Below, in pieces: positions 45,674-53,849 of a stretch of DNA of 64,000 bases. Each line of letters starts with the position of its first letter. Position 1 is the first letter of the stretch. The DNA comes from Paracoccaceae bacterium (GTDB taxonomy: Bacteria > Pseudomonadota > Alphaproteobacteria > Rhodobacterales > Rhodobacteraceae). The translations under genes and the position numbers were made by a program. The stretch lies in NCBI GenBank assembly GCA_020832445.1, contig JAFIEO010000039.1:124001-188000 (forward strand). The letters are read 5' to 3'. Below the pieces are notes generated by a model. It made no database searches and had not been told where the DNA came from. It saw nothing but the letters and a program-made list of their open reading frames with translations.

Positions 45674-46891
45674 ATGACCTCGTTCGACCCTTTGGAAACC
45701 CGATCACAGGATGCGCGTTGCGCTGATTACGCCATTGCCCTGCCAAAGGTGATTGCGGCTGCGATGAACGCGCCCGCAATGGCGGCACATCTGGGCCAAC
45801 TGGATGCAGGCCGGATCATTGACCGCGCCAGCCTTGCGCGGCTGCCGGTTCTGCGCAAATCCGACCTGACGGGTGCGCAGGCGGCAAAACCACCTTTTGG
45901 CGGGCTTACGGCGGGCACGCCCACCGCGTTCGAGCATGTCTTTCAATCCCCCGGACCGATTTACGAACCCGGACGTGTCTTGCCGGACTGGTGGCGGTTG
46001 GGGCGGTTCCTGCATGCCAGCGGGGTGGGGCATGGCGATATTGTGCAGAACTGCTTTTCTTATCATCTGGTGCCTGCGGGCATGATGTTTGAAAACGCCG
46101 CGCGTGCCGTGGGCGCTACAGTATTGCCTGCGGGCACCGGCCAGACCGAATTGCAGGTTATTGCCGCGCGCGACATTGGCACCACGGCCTATGCGGGAAC
46201 ACCGGATTTCCTGAAGATCATTCTGGACAAGGCCGACGAGATGGGAATTGCCTTGTCCATCACCAAGGCGGTGGTGGGGGGCGGCGCGCTGTTTCCGTCC
46301 TTGCGCGAATTCTATCAGGCGCGCGGAATCACCTGCCGCCAATGCTATGCCACCGCCGATCTGGGCAATGTGGCCTATGAAACTGACGCCATGGATGGCA
46401 TGGTCGTGGATGAAGGGGTGATTGTCGAAATCGTGCGCCCCGGCACCGGCGATCCCGTCCCCGAGGGCGAGGTGGGCGAAATTCTTGTCACCACATTAAA
46501 CGCCGATTACCCGCTGATCCGCTTTGCGACGGGCGATCTAAGCGCGGTGCTGCCGGGGCAAAGCCCCTGCGGGCGCACCAATATGCGCATCAAGGGCTGG
46601 ATGGGGCGCGCCGACCAGACAACCAAGATCAAGGGCATGTTCGTGCGCCCCGAACAGGTTGCAGCCCTTGTGGCCCATCATGATGAAATTCACCGCGCCC
46701 GGGTTGTTGCCACGCGAAACGGTGAAAAAGACGTGATGACCGTGCGGATTGAAACCCGCGCATCAAATCCGGCATTGTATGAGGCGAGCGTGCTGTCTAC
46801 CCTGAAGCTTAGGGGTGAGGTCGAATTGGTGCCGCCGGGATCATTGCCCAATGACGGGCTGGTGATAGAGGATTTGCGCCGCTACGACTAA
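45674..46891 (+). CDS. Phenylacetate-CoA ligase-like (PaaK family) enzyme
   Basis: A 405-residue adenylate-forming ligase of the PaaK family. LARLPVLRKSDLTGAQAAKP opens the domain, followed by SPGPIYEPGRVL, TAYAGTPDFLKIILDKADEM and then RQCYATADLGNVAYETDAMDG. The end carries RFATGDLSAVL, IKGWMGRADQTTKIKGMFVRP and a PaaK C-terminal domain. It lacks the classical Ser/Thr-Gly P-loop, showing SPGPIYEP in that position. It closes the transporter operon, so the operon carries two acid-CoA ligases. The ATG at 45674 is chosen for its family N-terminus. Confidence 0.85.
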   Translation: MTSFDPLETRSQDARCADYAIALPKVIAAAMNAPAMAAHLGQLDAGRIIDRASLARLPVLRKSDLTGAQAAKPPFGGLTAGTPTAFEHVFQSPGPIYEPGRVLPDWWRLGRFLHASGVGHGDIVQNCFSYHLVPAGMMFENAARAVGATVLPAGTGQTELQVIAARDIGTTAYAGTPDFLKIILDKADEMGIALSITKAVVGGGALFPSLREFYQARGITCRQCYATADLGNVAYETDAMDGMVVDEGVIVEIVRPGTGDPVPEGEVGEILVTTLNADYPLIRFATGDLSAVLPGQSPCGRTNMRIKGWMGRADQTTKIKGMFVRPEQVAALVAHHDEIHRARVVATRNGEKDVMTVRIETRASNPALYEASVLSTLKLRGEVELVPPGSLPNDGLVIEDLRRYD

Positions 46892-46927
46892 AAACCCCGC
46901 ACGCGTGTCAACATTGGGGGTGTCATC

Positions 46928-48556
46928 ATGCGCTTGGGTTTTCTGGTTCTGTTCGTTCTGCTTCTGGTCAAACCGCTATATGCAGGCGGGCTGGCACTGG
47001 TCATTGCGAATGACAGCTATGACCATGCCCCGAACCTGCGCGGTGCCGAACAGGTGCTGGACCTCACCGCCGCATTGGAAATAGCGGGGTTTCAGGTGGT
47101 TTCCGGGCGAAACCTGACGACCGAGGAAATGCGCGCGCAACTGTCCGGCAGCTATGCGCAACTGCGCCGCGACGGTGCGGACCGTGTGATTGTGGTGCTT
47201 GCCGGTCATTTTGTGCATTCGCGCAGTGGCGCATGGTTTCTGGGGGTGGATGCGGATGAACCGGGCCTTGCACTGGCCGACGGGGCAGGGTTGCGGCTGG
47301 ATGTCATCATGGAAATCGCAAGCGGCGCTGCGGATGCGGCGCAACTTTGGCTTGCGGGGGCCGATCTGTCACGCGGCAGCTACGGCGACGGGTTGGATGG
47401 CGGGTTGCCGCCACGCTTGCTGGTGCCGCAGGGTGTGGGCGTTGTGCGCGGGCCGGTGCCGCAGGTGGTGCAGGGCGCGCGTGCCATTCTGCGCCCTGGT
47501 GCCATTTTGTCCGATGTGGTTGACCAGACACGCAACCTGTCGGGCGAAGGCACGATTTCACCGCTTGTGCCATTCCTGCCCGCAGGCTTCGCACCGCTGG
47601 CGCGCGCGGACCGTCAGGCCTGGGCGGATGCCCAGGAAACCGACACGGAAGCCGCCTATCAATCCTATCTGGAGCGCTTTCCCAATGGACTGAATGCGCA
47701 GGCCGCGCGGGGTGCCATTGACCGTTTGCGCAACAGCCCCGAACGTATTGAGGACGCATTGGCGCTGACGCGCGATGAACGCCGCGCCATTCAGCGTGAT
47801 CTGACCACCATGGGCTTCAATACCCGCGGGATCGACGGGATATTCGGGCCGGGCACGCGCGGGGCCATTCGGGGATGGCAGGGCGGCAACGATCTGGATG
47901 AAACCGGTTTTCTGACGCGCGAACAGGTGATGCAGCTTGCCGGACAGGCCGCCCGCCGCACAGCCGAGATCGAGGCCGAGGAACGCGCCCGCCGCGAAGC
48001 CGCCGAACGCGATGACCGTGCATTCTGGGATGCCACGGGTGCCGGCGCGGATGAGGCGGGCTTGCGCAGCTATCTGGAGCGCTTCCCCGAAGGTATATTC
48101 GCAGGTCTGGCGCGCGACCGGCTGGAGCAAATGGAAGGCGCGCAACGCCAGCAGCGCGACCGTGCCGCATGGGAACAGGCGCGCAGGCGTGACAGCGTGG
48201 ACGCCTATGAAAGCTATCTTGTGGCATGGCCCGAAGGGGAATTCACCGCAGAAGCCCTTGCCCGCATTGATGCGTTGGACCCGCCAACTGCGCCGGACCC
48301 CGAAGATCAGGCCCGCGCCAATGCGCGCGCCGCCGAATCCGCGCTTGGTCTGACAGGGCCGACCCGTCTGATGATCGAGCAGCGACTGGCGGGAATGGGC
48401 TTTGACCCGGGCGCAACCGATGGTGCCTTTGACGCAGATTCCCGTCAGGCAATCGAACGCGCACAGCAGCATTTTGATTTACAGGCCACCGGCTATGTCA
48501 CGCAGGATCTGATTACGAAGATGCTAAGCGACACGTTGCGCAGTTTCTTTGATTGA
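46928..48556 (+). CDS. Caspase-fold/peptidoglycan-binding protein, probably inactive
   Basis: A 542-residue secreted protein (signal peptide to about residue 20). Residues 22-240 look like a peptidase C14 (caspase) domain: GLALVIANDSYDHAPNLRGA, VLAGHFVHSRSGAWFLGVDA with His94. The strand where the catalytic Cys should sit reads LWLAGADLSRG, with Asp146 in its place. Two peptidoglycan-binding-like regions follow: RRAIQRDLTTMGFNTRGIDG with GPGTRGAIRGWQ (about 285-320), and RLMIEQRLAGMGFDPGATDG with RQAIERAQQHF near the C-terminus. Between them are repeats of the form AYQSYLERFPNGL, LRSYLERFPEGIF and AYESYLVAWPEGEF. Confidence 0.75.
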   Translation: MRLGFLVLFVLLLVKPLYAGGLALVIANDSYDHAPNLRGAEQVLDLTAALEIAGFQVVSGRNLTTEEMRAQLSGSYAQLRRDGADRVIVVLAGHFVHSRSGAWFLGVDADEPGLALADGAGLRLDVIMEIASGAADAAQLWLAGADLSRGSYGDGLDGGLPPRLLVPQGVGVVRGPVPQVVQGARAILRPGAILSDVVDQTRNLSGEGTISPLVPFLPAGFAPLARADRQAWADAQETDTEAAYQSYLERFPNGLNAQAARGAIDRLRNSPERIEDALALTRDERRAIQRDLTTMGFNTRGIDGIFGPGTRGAIRGWQGGNDLDETGFLTREQVMQLAGQAARRTAEIEAEERARREAAERDDRAFWDATGAGADEAGLRSYLERFPEGIFAGLARDRLEQMEGAQRQQRDRAAWEQARRRDSVDAYESYLVAWPEGEFTAEALARIDALDPPTAPDPEDQARANARAAESALGLTGPTRLMIEQRLAGMGFDPGATDGAFDADSRQAIERAQQHFDLQATGYVTQDLITKMLSDTLRSFFD

Positions 48557-48675
48557 TGGGGCCTGATTGCTGATCGGCGTGTCTTCGCGGGCTGCAAGTG
48601 TCTTGTCGGGGGGGGTGCAATCCTATAGATCGCATCAACCCCGAACCCCCGCTTCCGCCGAAAGGATGCCGCGCC

Positions 48676-49380
48676 ATGACAATGCCCAGTGACGACCGCC
48701 TGATTGTTGCCCTTGATGTGCACAATGCCCTTGCGGGGCTGGAACTTGCACGCCAGCTTGGCGATACGGTCAGTTTCTACAAGATCGGGCTGGGCATGCT
48801 GACAGGTGGCGGGCTGGCGCTGGCCAATGAACTGAAACAGGAACATGGCAAACGCATATTTCTGGATATGAAGTTCTTTGACATCGGCGCAACTGTAACC
48901 GCGGCCGTGCGCGGGATTGCGCAATATGATCTGGATTTCCTGACAGTGCATGGCGATCCGCATGTCGTGCGCGCCGCACGCGAAGGGGCGGGCGGGTCCA
49001 ACCTGAAAATCCTTGGCGTAAGTGTGCTGACATCGCTGGATCGCGCTGATCTTGATGATGGCATGATCCAGCCCGGTGATATTGCCGAAATCACGCTGGA
49101 ACGTGCGGCCCGTGCCTTGGCCGCCGGTGCGGACGGGGTGATTGCCAGCCCGAATGAAGCCGCCGCCATCCGCGCGCTGCCCGAAGCTGCGGGCAAGCTG
49201 ATTGTCACACCGGGGGTCCGGCCCGCGGGGGCCGATCTGGGTGATCAGAAGCGTGTCGCCACACCGGCGCGCGCCCTGAGTGAAGGGGCGGATCATATTG
49301 TCGTGGGCCGGCCCATCTGGCAGGCCACCGACCCAAAGGCGGCCGCGCGTGCGGTGCTTGCAGAAATTTCAGGCGCGTAA
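48676..49380 (+). CDS. pyrF: Orotidine 5'-phosphate decarboxylase
   Basis: A 234-residue TIM-barrel enzyme making UMP from OMP in pyrimidine synthesis. DDRLIVALDVHNALAGLELA and the catalytic DMKFFDIGATV (Asp-x-Lys-x2-Asp) are clear. VTPGVRPAGADLGDQKRVAT and HIVVGRPIWQATDPKAAARA close the barrel. The start is the ATG at 48676 or 48682, with AAAGGA upstream; the open frame extends to 48598. Confidence 0.95.
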   Translation: MTMPSDDRLIVALDVHNALAGLELARQLGDTVSFYKIGLGMLTGGGLALANELKQEHGKRIFLDMKFFDIGATVTAAVRGIAQYDLDFLTVHGDPHVVRAAREGAGGSNLKILGVSVLTSLDRADLDDGMIQPGDIAEITLERAARALAAGADGVIASPNEAAAIRALPEAAGKLIVTPGVRPAGADLGDQKRVATPARALSEGADHIVVGRPIWQATDPKAAARAVLAEISGA

Positions 49381-49443
49381 GCCGTTTCCTGCACGCGATT
49401 GCACAGATCAGCGCGCGTGGCCTATCGCTGCAATGCGCGCGGC

Positions 49444-50277
49444 TTAGTGTTTTGCAGACCAGCTCATGGACACGCGCGAGCGGGTGTAGAATTCGCCCAT
49501 AAGCCCCAGAACCAGCGCGCAAATGCCAAACACCAGCGGGTAGTAAACCCAGGTATGCATAGGGTTGTAATTGATAAACGCATAGCCGCGCGCCTGATCA
49601 ATGGCGTGGAACAACGGGTTCCACATGAAATAGGGCAGCACGGATTCGGGCAGCGTGTTTGCCAGAAAAAACTTGCCGGACGCCACCATGTTCAACCTTG
49701 TGTAGAACATTGTAACCAGCTTGCTGGCACTGGGCACCCATGGTTTTATCGCATACATGACCACACCGATGGCCAGCCCCGCAAACCAGACGGTCAGAAA
49801 CACCGCGAATGTCTGAATGGGCTGATAGATGGTCAGCGGTGTCCAAAGCGCGTGATACAGAAACAGCAGCACAACCACGGTCACAACCTGAATATACAGC
49901 TCTGCCAGCGCGGCGCCGCCGATGGCCACAATCGGGTTCATGGGGCGGTGCTTCATCATCGCGGATGCAGGCCCTTCGGCCCCCGCGACGGCCCCGATGA
50001 CCTTGACATGCGCCATGAACATGAACACGCCTGTCATCAGATACAGCAGCACATCCCCGCGCACAGCTGCCGCGCGCATGCCTGCGAACAGAAAAATCGC
50101 CATAAAGACGGCAACAAGGATCAGCGTCTGGGCAATATTCAGCAAAAGCCCGATAATGGCATTGCCGTGGCTTTTGCGCACATTGCGCACACCTTGATTG
50201 AAAATCAGGTTCAGCGTTGTAAAAAACTGCGCCCAGATAGAGTTGCGCCCTGAAGAAGAATACATTTCTGCGCTCAT
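49444..50277 (-). CDS. ABC-2 type permease, polysaccharide export (KpsM-like)
   Basis: A 277-residue membrane permease with about six helices: IIGLLLNIAQTLILVAVFMA, VLLYLMTGVFMFMAHVKV, LYIQVVTVVVLLFLYHALW, FAVFLTVWFAGLAIGVVMYA and VYYPLVFGICALVLGLMG. NPLFHAIDQARGYAF followed by NYNPMHTWVYYPL is the motif of capsular or O-antigen exporters. No ATPase (KpsT) or KpsE/KpsD gene is adjacent. It is divergent from cysQ and converges with pyrF. Confidence 0.85.
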   Translation of the reverse strand: MSAEMYSSSGRNSIWAQFFTTLNLIFNQGVRNVRKSHGNAIIGLLLNIAQTLILVAVFMAIFLFAGMRAAAVRGDVLLYLMTGVFMFMAHVKVIGAVAGAEGPASAMMKHRPMNPIVAIGGAALAELYIQVVTVVVLLFLYHALWTPLTIYQPIQTFAVFLTVWFAGLAIGVVMYAIKPWVPSASKLVTMFYTRLNMVASGKFFLANTLPESVLPYFMWNPLFHAIDQARGYAFINYNPMHTWVYYPLVFGICALVLGLMGEFYTRSRVSMSWSAKH

Positions 50278-50411
50278 TGTTTCGGTGCGGATTGCGCAAA
50301 ATCGCGCCTGAATTCATATACAACGTAGCGCGAAACAACTATTTGGGCAATCACCCTTGCACCCCACCCTGACATTCGCAAGATGAACCGCGCACAGCAA
50401 AGGATCACATA

Positions 50412-51215
50412 ATGTCGGATATTGACTTTCAGAAGATCGAATTGGAATTTCGCGCGCTTGCCTTGCAGGCCGGCGACGTAATCATGCAGATTTATAACCG
50501 GCCTGATTTCGACATCCGCACCAAATCTGATGACAGTCCTGTAACCGAAGCGGATGAAGCCGCCGATGCGATTATTTCCGCAGGGCTGGCGCGTGCGTTT
50601 CCCGGCGTCGCCGTGGTGACGGAAGAACAGGCCCAAAGCCATGGAACCAGCGCAGATGTGTTCATTATCGTGGACCCGTTGGACGGCACCAAGGAATTCA
50701 TCAACCGGCGCGGTGATTTCACTGTCAATATTGCCTATGTCGAAAATGGTGTGCCGCTGCGTGGTGTGGTGTATGCGCCCGCCAAGAACCGTATGTTCTA
50801 TACCCGTGCCGACGGGCACAGTGTGGAAGAAGCAGGCCCTTTCGCACATGACACCCAAGGTCAGCTGTGCGATTTGCAGGTGCGCCACGCGGATATGGCG
50901 GCGCTGCTGGTGGTTGCGTCGAAATCCCACCGCGATCAGGCCACCAATGATTATATTGAGAAATACAATGTTGCCGATCTGTGCAGCGCAGGATCATCGT
51001 TGAAATTCTGCCTTGTCGCCACGGGAGAGGCCGATCTGTATCCGCGCCTTGGCCGGACAATGGAATGGGACACTGCCGCAGGCGATGCCGTGTTGCGCGG
51101 TGCAGGCGGGCGTGTGGTGACATTTGCGGGGCATGATGTGCTGGCATATGGCAAGCCCGGTTTTGAAAACCCGTTTTTCATTGCCGCCAGCCCGACCGTT
51201 GACTTGCTGCCCTGA
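50412..51215 (+). CDS. cysQ: 3'(2'),5'-bisphosphate nucleotidase CysQ
   Basis: A 267-residue Mg-dependent phosphatase of the inositol-monophosphatase family that removes PAP, the by-product of PAPS-dependent sulfation or sulfate assimilation. IRTKSDDSPVTEADEAADAI, PGVAVVTEEQAQ, VDPLDGTKEFINRRGDFTVN and RTMEWDTAAGDAVLRGAGGR are diagnostic. AAAGGATCACATA precedes the ATG. Its place near a sulfotransferase-like gene (56571) fits PAP removal, but it also serves general sulfur metabolism. Confidence 0.93.
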   Translation: MSDIDFQKIELEFRALALQAGDVIMQIYNRPDFDIRTKSDDSPVTEADEAADAIISAGLARAFPGVAVVTEEQAQSHGTSADVFIIVDPLDGTKEFINRRGDFTVNIAYVENGVPLRGVVYAPAKNRMFYTRADGHSVEEAGPFAHDTQGQLCDLQVRHADMAALLVVASKSHRDQATNDYIEKYNVADLCSAGSSLKFCLVATGEADLYPRLGRTMEWDTAAGDAVLRGAGGRVVTFAGHDVLAYGKPGFENPFFIAASPTVDLLP

Positions 51216-51366
51216 AGAATTGCGGGCGGTGATTGCCGCCCGCTGCATTTGCGGTGCGAAAACCCTGAAATTGCCACCTGCGCCCCCTGATTTGACCCCA
51301 AACCTGCCGCATTTTCCCTGTTAACTATTCTTTAACAAAGACAGGTTCAACAGAATGGAGCGGCAG

Positions 51367-52260
51367 ATGAAGCGCAAGGTCACCAAAGCAGTTTTTCCGG
51401 TTGCAGGTATGGGCACACGATTCCTGCCCGCGACAAAATCGGTTCCCAAAGAAATTATGACACTGGTGGATCGTCCGTTGATCCAATACGCGATTGATGA
51501 AGCGCGCGCCGCAGGCATTACCGAATTCATCTTTGTCACGTCGCGCGGCAAAGGGGCGCTGGAAGATTATTTTGACCACGCGCCGGAACTTGAAAACTCG
51601 CTTCGGGCCAAAGGCAAAACCGAACTACTGGAAACCCTTCAGGCGACGAATATGGACAGCGGCGCAATCGCATATGTACGCCAGCATCAGGCCCTTGGTC
51701 TGGGTCATGCCGTGTGGTGCGCGCGCCATCTGGTGGGCAATGAGCCGTTTGCGGTGTTGCTGCCCGATGACGTAATTGCGGCTGAAAAACCCTGTCTTCA
51801 GCAGATGATAGAGGCATATGAGCAAACCGGCGGCAATATGATTGCGGCCATGGAAGTCGCACCCGACAAGGCGTCCAGCTATGGCATCATGGATGTGCCC
51901 CCTGCCATTGGCCCGATCCTGCCCATGTCGGGCATGGTTGAAAAGCCTGCATCCGGCACGCAGCCGTCCAATCTTGCGGCCATCGGGCGCTATGTTCTGT
52001 CACCCGATATCATGCGCCATCTTGACCAGATCAAGCCGGGCGTGGGCGGGGAAATTCAGTTGACTGACGCGATTGCGCGCGAAATCGCGGAAAAGCGCAA
52101 TGTCTACGGGTTCCGCTTTGAGGGGCAACGTTACGATTGCGGGTCCAAGGCGGGGTTCTTGCAGGCCACGGTGGCCTTCGGGCTGGCGCGTGCAGAGTTG
52201 CGTGACGAGCTTGATGAATTCCTGACCGATATGATGGCACAACGCCACGCCGCGCAATAA
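51367..52260 (+). CDS. galU: UTP-glucose-1-phosphate uridylyltransferase
   Basis: A 297-residue nucleotidyltransferase making UDP-glucose. VFPVAGMGTRFLPATKSVPKE is the GalU opening, QYAIDEARAAGITEFIFVTS follows, RQHQALGLGHAVWCAR is the substrate loop, and GEIQLTDAIAREIAEKRNVY with RYDCGSKAGFLQATVAFG closes the fold. GGAG lies 7 bases before the ATG at 51367, preferred over the in-frame ATG at 51355. It supplies sugar donor to the downstream glycosyltransferases. Confidence 0.95.
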   Translation: MKRKVTKAVFPVAGMGTRFLPATKSVPKEIMTLVDRPLIQYAIDEARAAGITEFIFVTSRGKGALEDYFDHAPELENSLRAKGKTELLETLQATNMDSGAIAYVRQHQALGLGHAVWCARHLVGNEPFAVLLPDDVIAAEKPCLQQMIEAYEQTGGNMIAAMEVAPDKASSYGIMDVPPAIGPILPMSGMVEKPASGTQPSNLAAIGRYVLSPDIMRHLDQIKPGVGGEIQLTDAIAREIAEKRNVYGFRFEGQRYDCGSKAGFLQATVAFGLARAELRDELDEFLTDMMAQRHAAQ

Positions 52261-52315
52261 CCCGCGCGCTGCGATATGGTATGCGCCGGTCAGGTTGAAA
52301 GATTGTGATTGGTGG

Positions 52316-52540
52316 TGGTTCTGGCCTGAAGGGGACACCCAAGGCGCGGAGCAAAGGGCGCAGCCCGCCGCGCCATCGGCGGGCCGTCCCGCGGCCTGCC
52401 GATTACTCTGCTGATACGCCAAGCCTTTGAAAGCAGGAGTATGCAGCCGGCATAAAGTGAACTTCACGAATGTCGGATCGGCAGACCCCGGCCCACCGTT
52501 GGCGCGGGCTTTGTCTACGGCAGCAAACAGGCCAGAATTG
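52316..52540 (+). repeat. Interspersed palindromic repeat, copy 4
   Basis: The fourth copy, between galU and the first GT2 gene. Terminal inverted repeats TTCTGGCCTG (52319-52328) and CAGGCCAGAA (52528-52537) are perfect at 10 bp. Inner arms are at 52370-52386 and 52489-52505 with two mismatches. The side hairpin is GGGC-GCA-GCCC. It is in the same orientation as the other three. Confidence 0.9.
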
Positions 52541-52583
52541 ACCAGCCTCGTGGTTCCACCTGACAATCTTATACGGCATGAAC

Positions 52584-52613
52584 AAGGGGCGGGCATATCG
52601 TGCGCCCCTTTTC
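52584..52613 (+). terminator. Candidate terminator between galU and GT2 gene
   Basis: AAGGGGCG (52584-52591) pairs with CGCCCCTT (52603-52610) around an 11-base loop and is followed by TTC. It lies 62 bp before the first glycosyltransferase, so galU may be transcribed separately from the glycosyltransferase set. Confidence 0.55.
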
Positions 52614-52674
52614 ATATGCGCGGCAAACCCCTGTTTGGGCTTGCCTTGCGCCTGAACTGTGGCATGACTGACCC

Positions 52675-53703
52675 ATGCTTGACCCTGTCCCGTTGTCACA
52701 AGATCGCTGGTTTGATTTTCGCATGCGCTGGAAACGCCGCCGCCTGCGCACGCGCGCCATAGCCAAGGCGCGGGAATTGAAGGTGTTGAAGCGCAGGACT
52801 TGGGCGCGCAATGACATCTTGCTGTTTTGCACCATCCGCAATGAACGCGAGCGTATTGACTGGTTTCTGAGCCATTACCGCAAACTGGGTGTCGGGCATT
52901 TCCTGTTTATCGACAATGACAGCACCGACGGCACACGGCAGGTTCTGCTGGATCAGGCGGATGCGTCCGTGTGGCACAGCGGTGCCAGCTACAAACAATC
53001 GCGTTTTGGCATGGACTGGATTAACGCGTTGATGCTGCGGTATGGGTCGGGGCAATGGTGTGTTGTCGCTGATGCCGATGAATTGCTGATTTATCCGCAT
53101 TGGGAAACACGGCCCTTGCCTGCATTGGCCGACTGGCTGGACATGCAGGAACAGCCGGTGCTGCCCGCCATGATGCTGGATCTATACCCCGAAGGCCCGC
53201 TTGGTGCCCGTCACTGCCCCGCAGGGACAGACCCGGTGCAGGTTCTGAACTGGTTTGACGCGGGCAATTACGTCATCCAGCATAAACCCTTGCTGGATTG
53301 CCTGCTTATTCAGGGCGGGCCGCGGGCAAGGACATTTTTCAAGGACACGCCGAACCGCGCGCCCACCTTGACGAAATTGCCGTTTATCAAATGGAGCTGG
53401 CACAACGCATGGGTAAATTCCACGCATTCCATTCTGCCAAGATCACTGAACCGCGTATATGACCGCAAGGGTGGCGAAGCCATCGCAGGGGCGTTGCTGC
53501 ATACCAAGTTCCTGCATTCGATCGTTGAAAAAGCCCCGATAGAAAAGGCGCGCGCGCAGCATTTCGGCAATGCATCGGTGTTTGACAACTACTATGATGC
53601 TGTGTCACAGGCCCCTGTTATCTGGTGTGATGCCTCTACCCGGTTTGAAGGGTGGCAGCAACTTGAACAGCTTGGTCTGATTTCGCGGGGGGGATGGGCC
53701 TGA
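52675..53703 (+). CDS. GT2-family glycosyltransferase, copy A
   Basis: A 342-residue glycosyltransferase of the GT2/Glyco_tranf_2_4-like group. The basic N-terminus (RMRWKRRRLRTRAIAKARE) precedes ILLFCTIRNERERIDWFLSH and FLFIDNDSTDGTRQVL. CVVADADELLIYPHWE is the DxD motif. HFGNASVFDNYYDAV and a tail LEQLGLISRGGWA end it. It is paralogous to the next gene over its length. Its precise sugar and acceptor are unknown. No clear ribosome-binding site is seen. Confidence 0.85.
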   Translation: MLDPVPLSQDRWFDFRMRWKRRRLRTRAIAKARELKVLKRRTWARNDILLFCTIRNERERIDWFLSHYRKLGVGHFLFIDNDSTDGTRQVLLDQADASVWHSGASYKQSRFGMDWINALMLRYGSGQWCVVADADELLIYPHWETRPLPALADWLDMQEQPVLPAMMLDLYPEGPLGARHCPAGTDPVQVLNWFDAGNYVIQHKPLLDCLLIQGGPRARTFFKDTPNRAPTLTKLPFIKWSWHNAWVNSTHSILPRSLNRVYDRKGGEAIAGALLHTKFLHSIVEKAPIEKARAQHFGNASVFDNYYDAVSQAPVIWCDASTRFEGWQQLEQLGLISRGGWA

Positions 53704-53849
53704 TTGGCCACGGGGGGTTGTTAAATTTACGAATTATACGATGAAATATTGCAAGTTTTGGTCCCGTTGGGCAAAGCTGAATAGAAACCCAAAGCCAAGG
53801 GCACACAGTGTATTACAGGTGCCGGGCAAGTTTTGTATGAGTGTGCGGT

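Noticed and set aside
20574-52540. CRISPR array interpretation of the repeats
   Set aside because: The copies are about 220 bp, tens of kilobases or several kilobases apart, and without spacers or cas genes.
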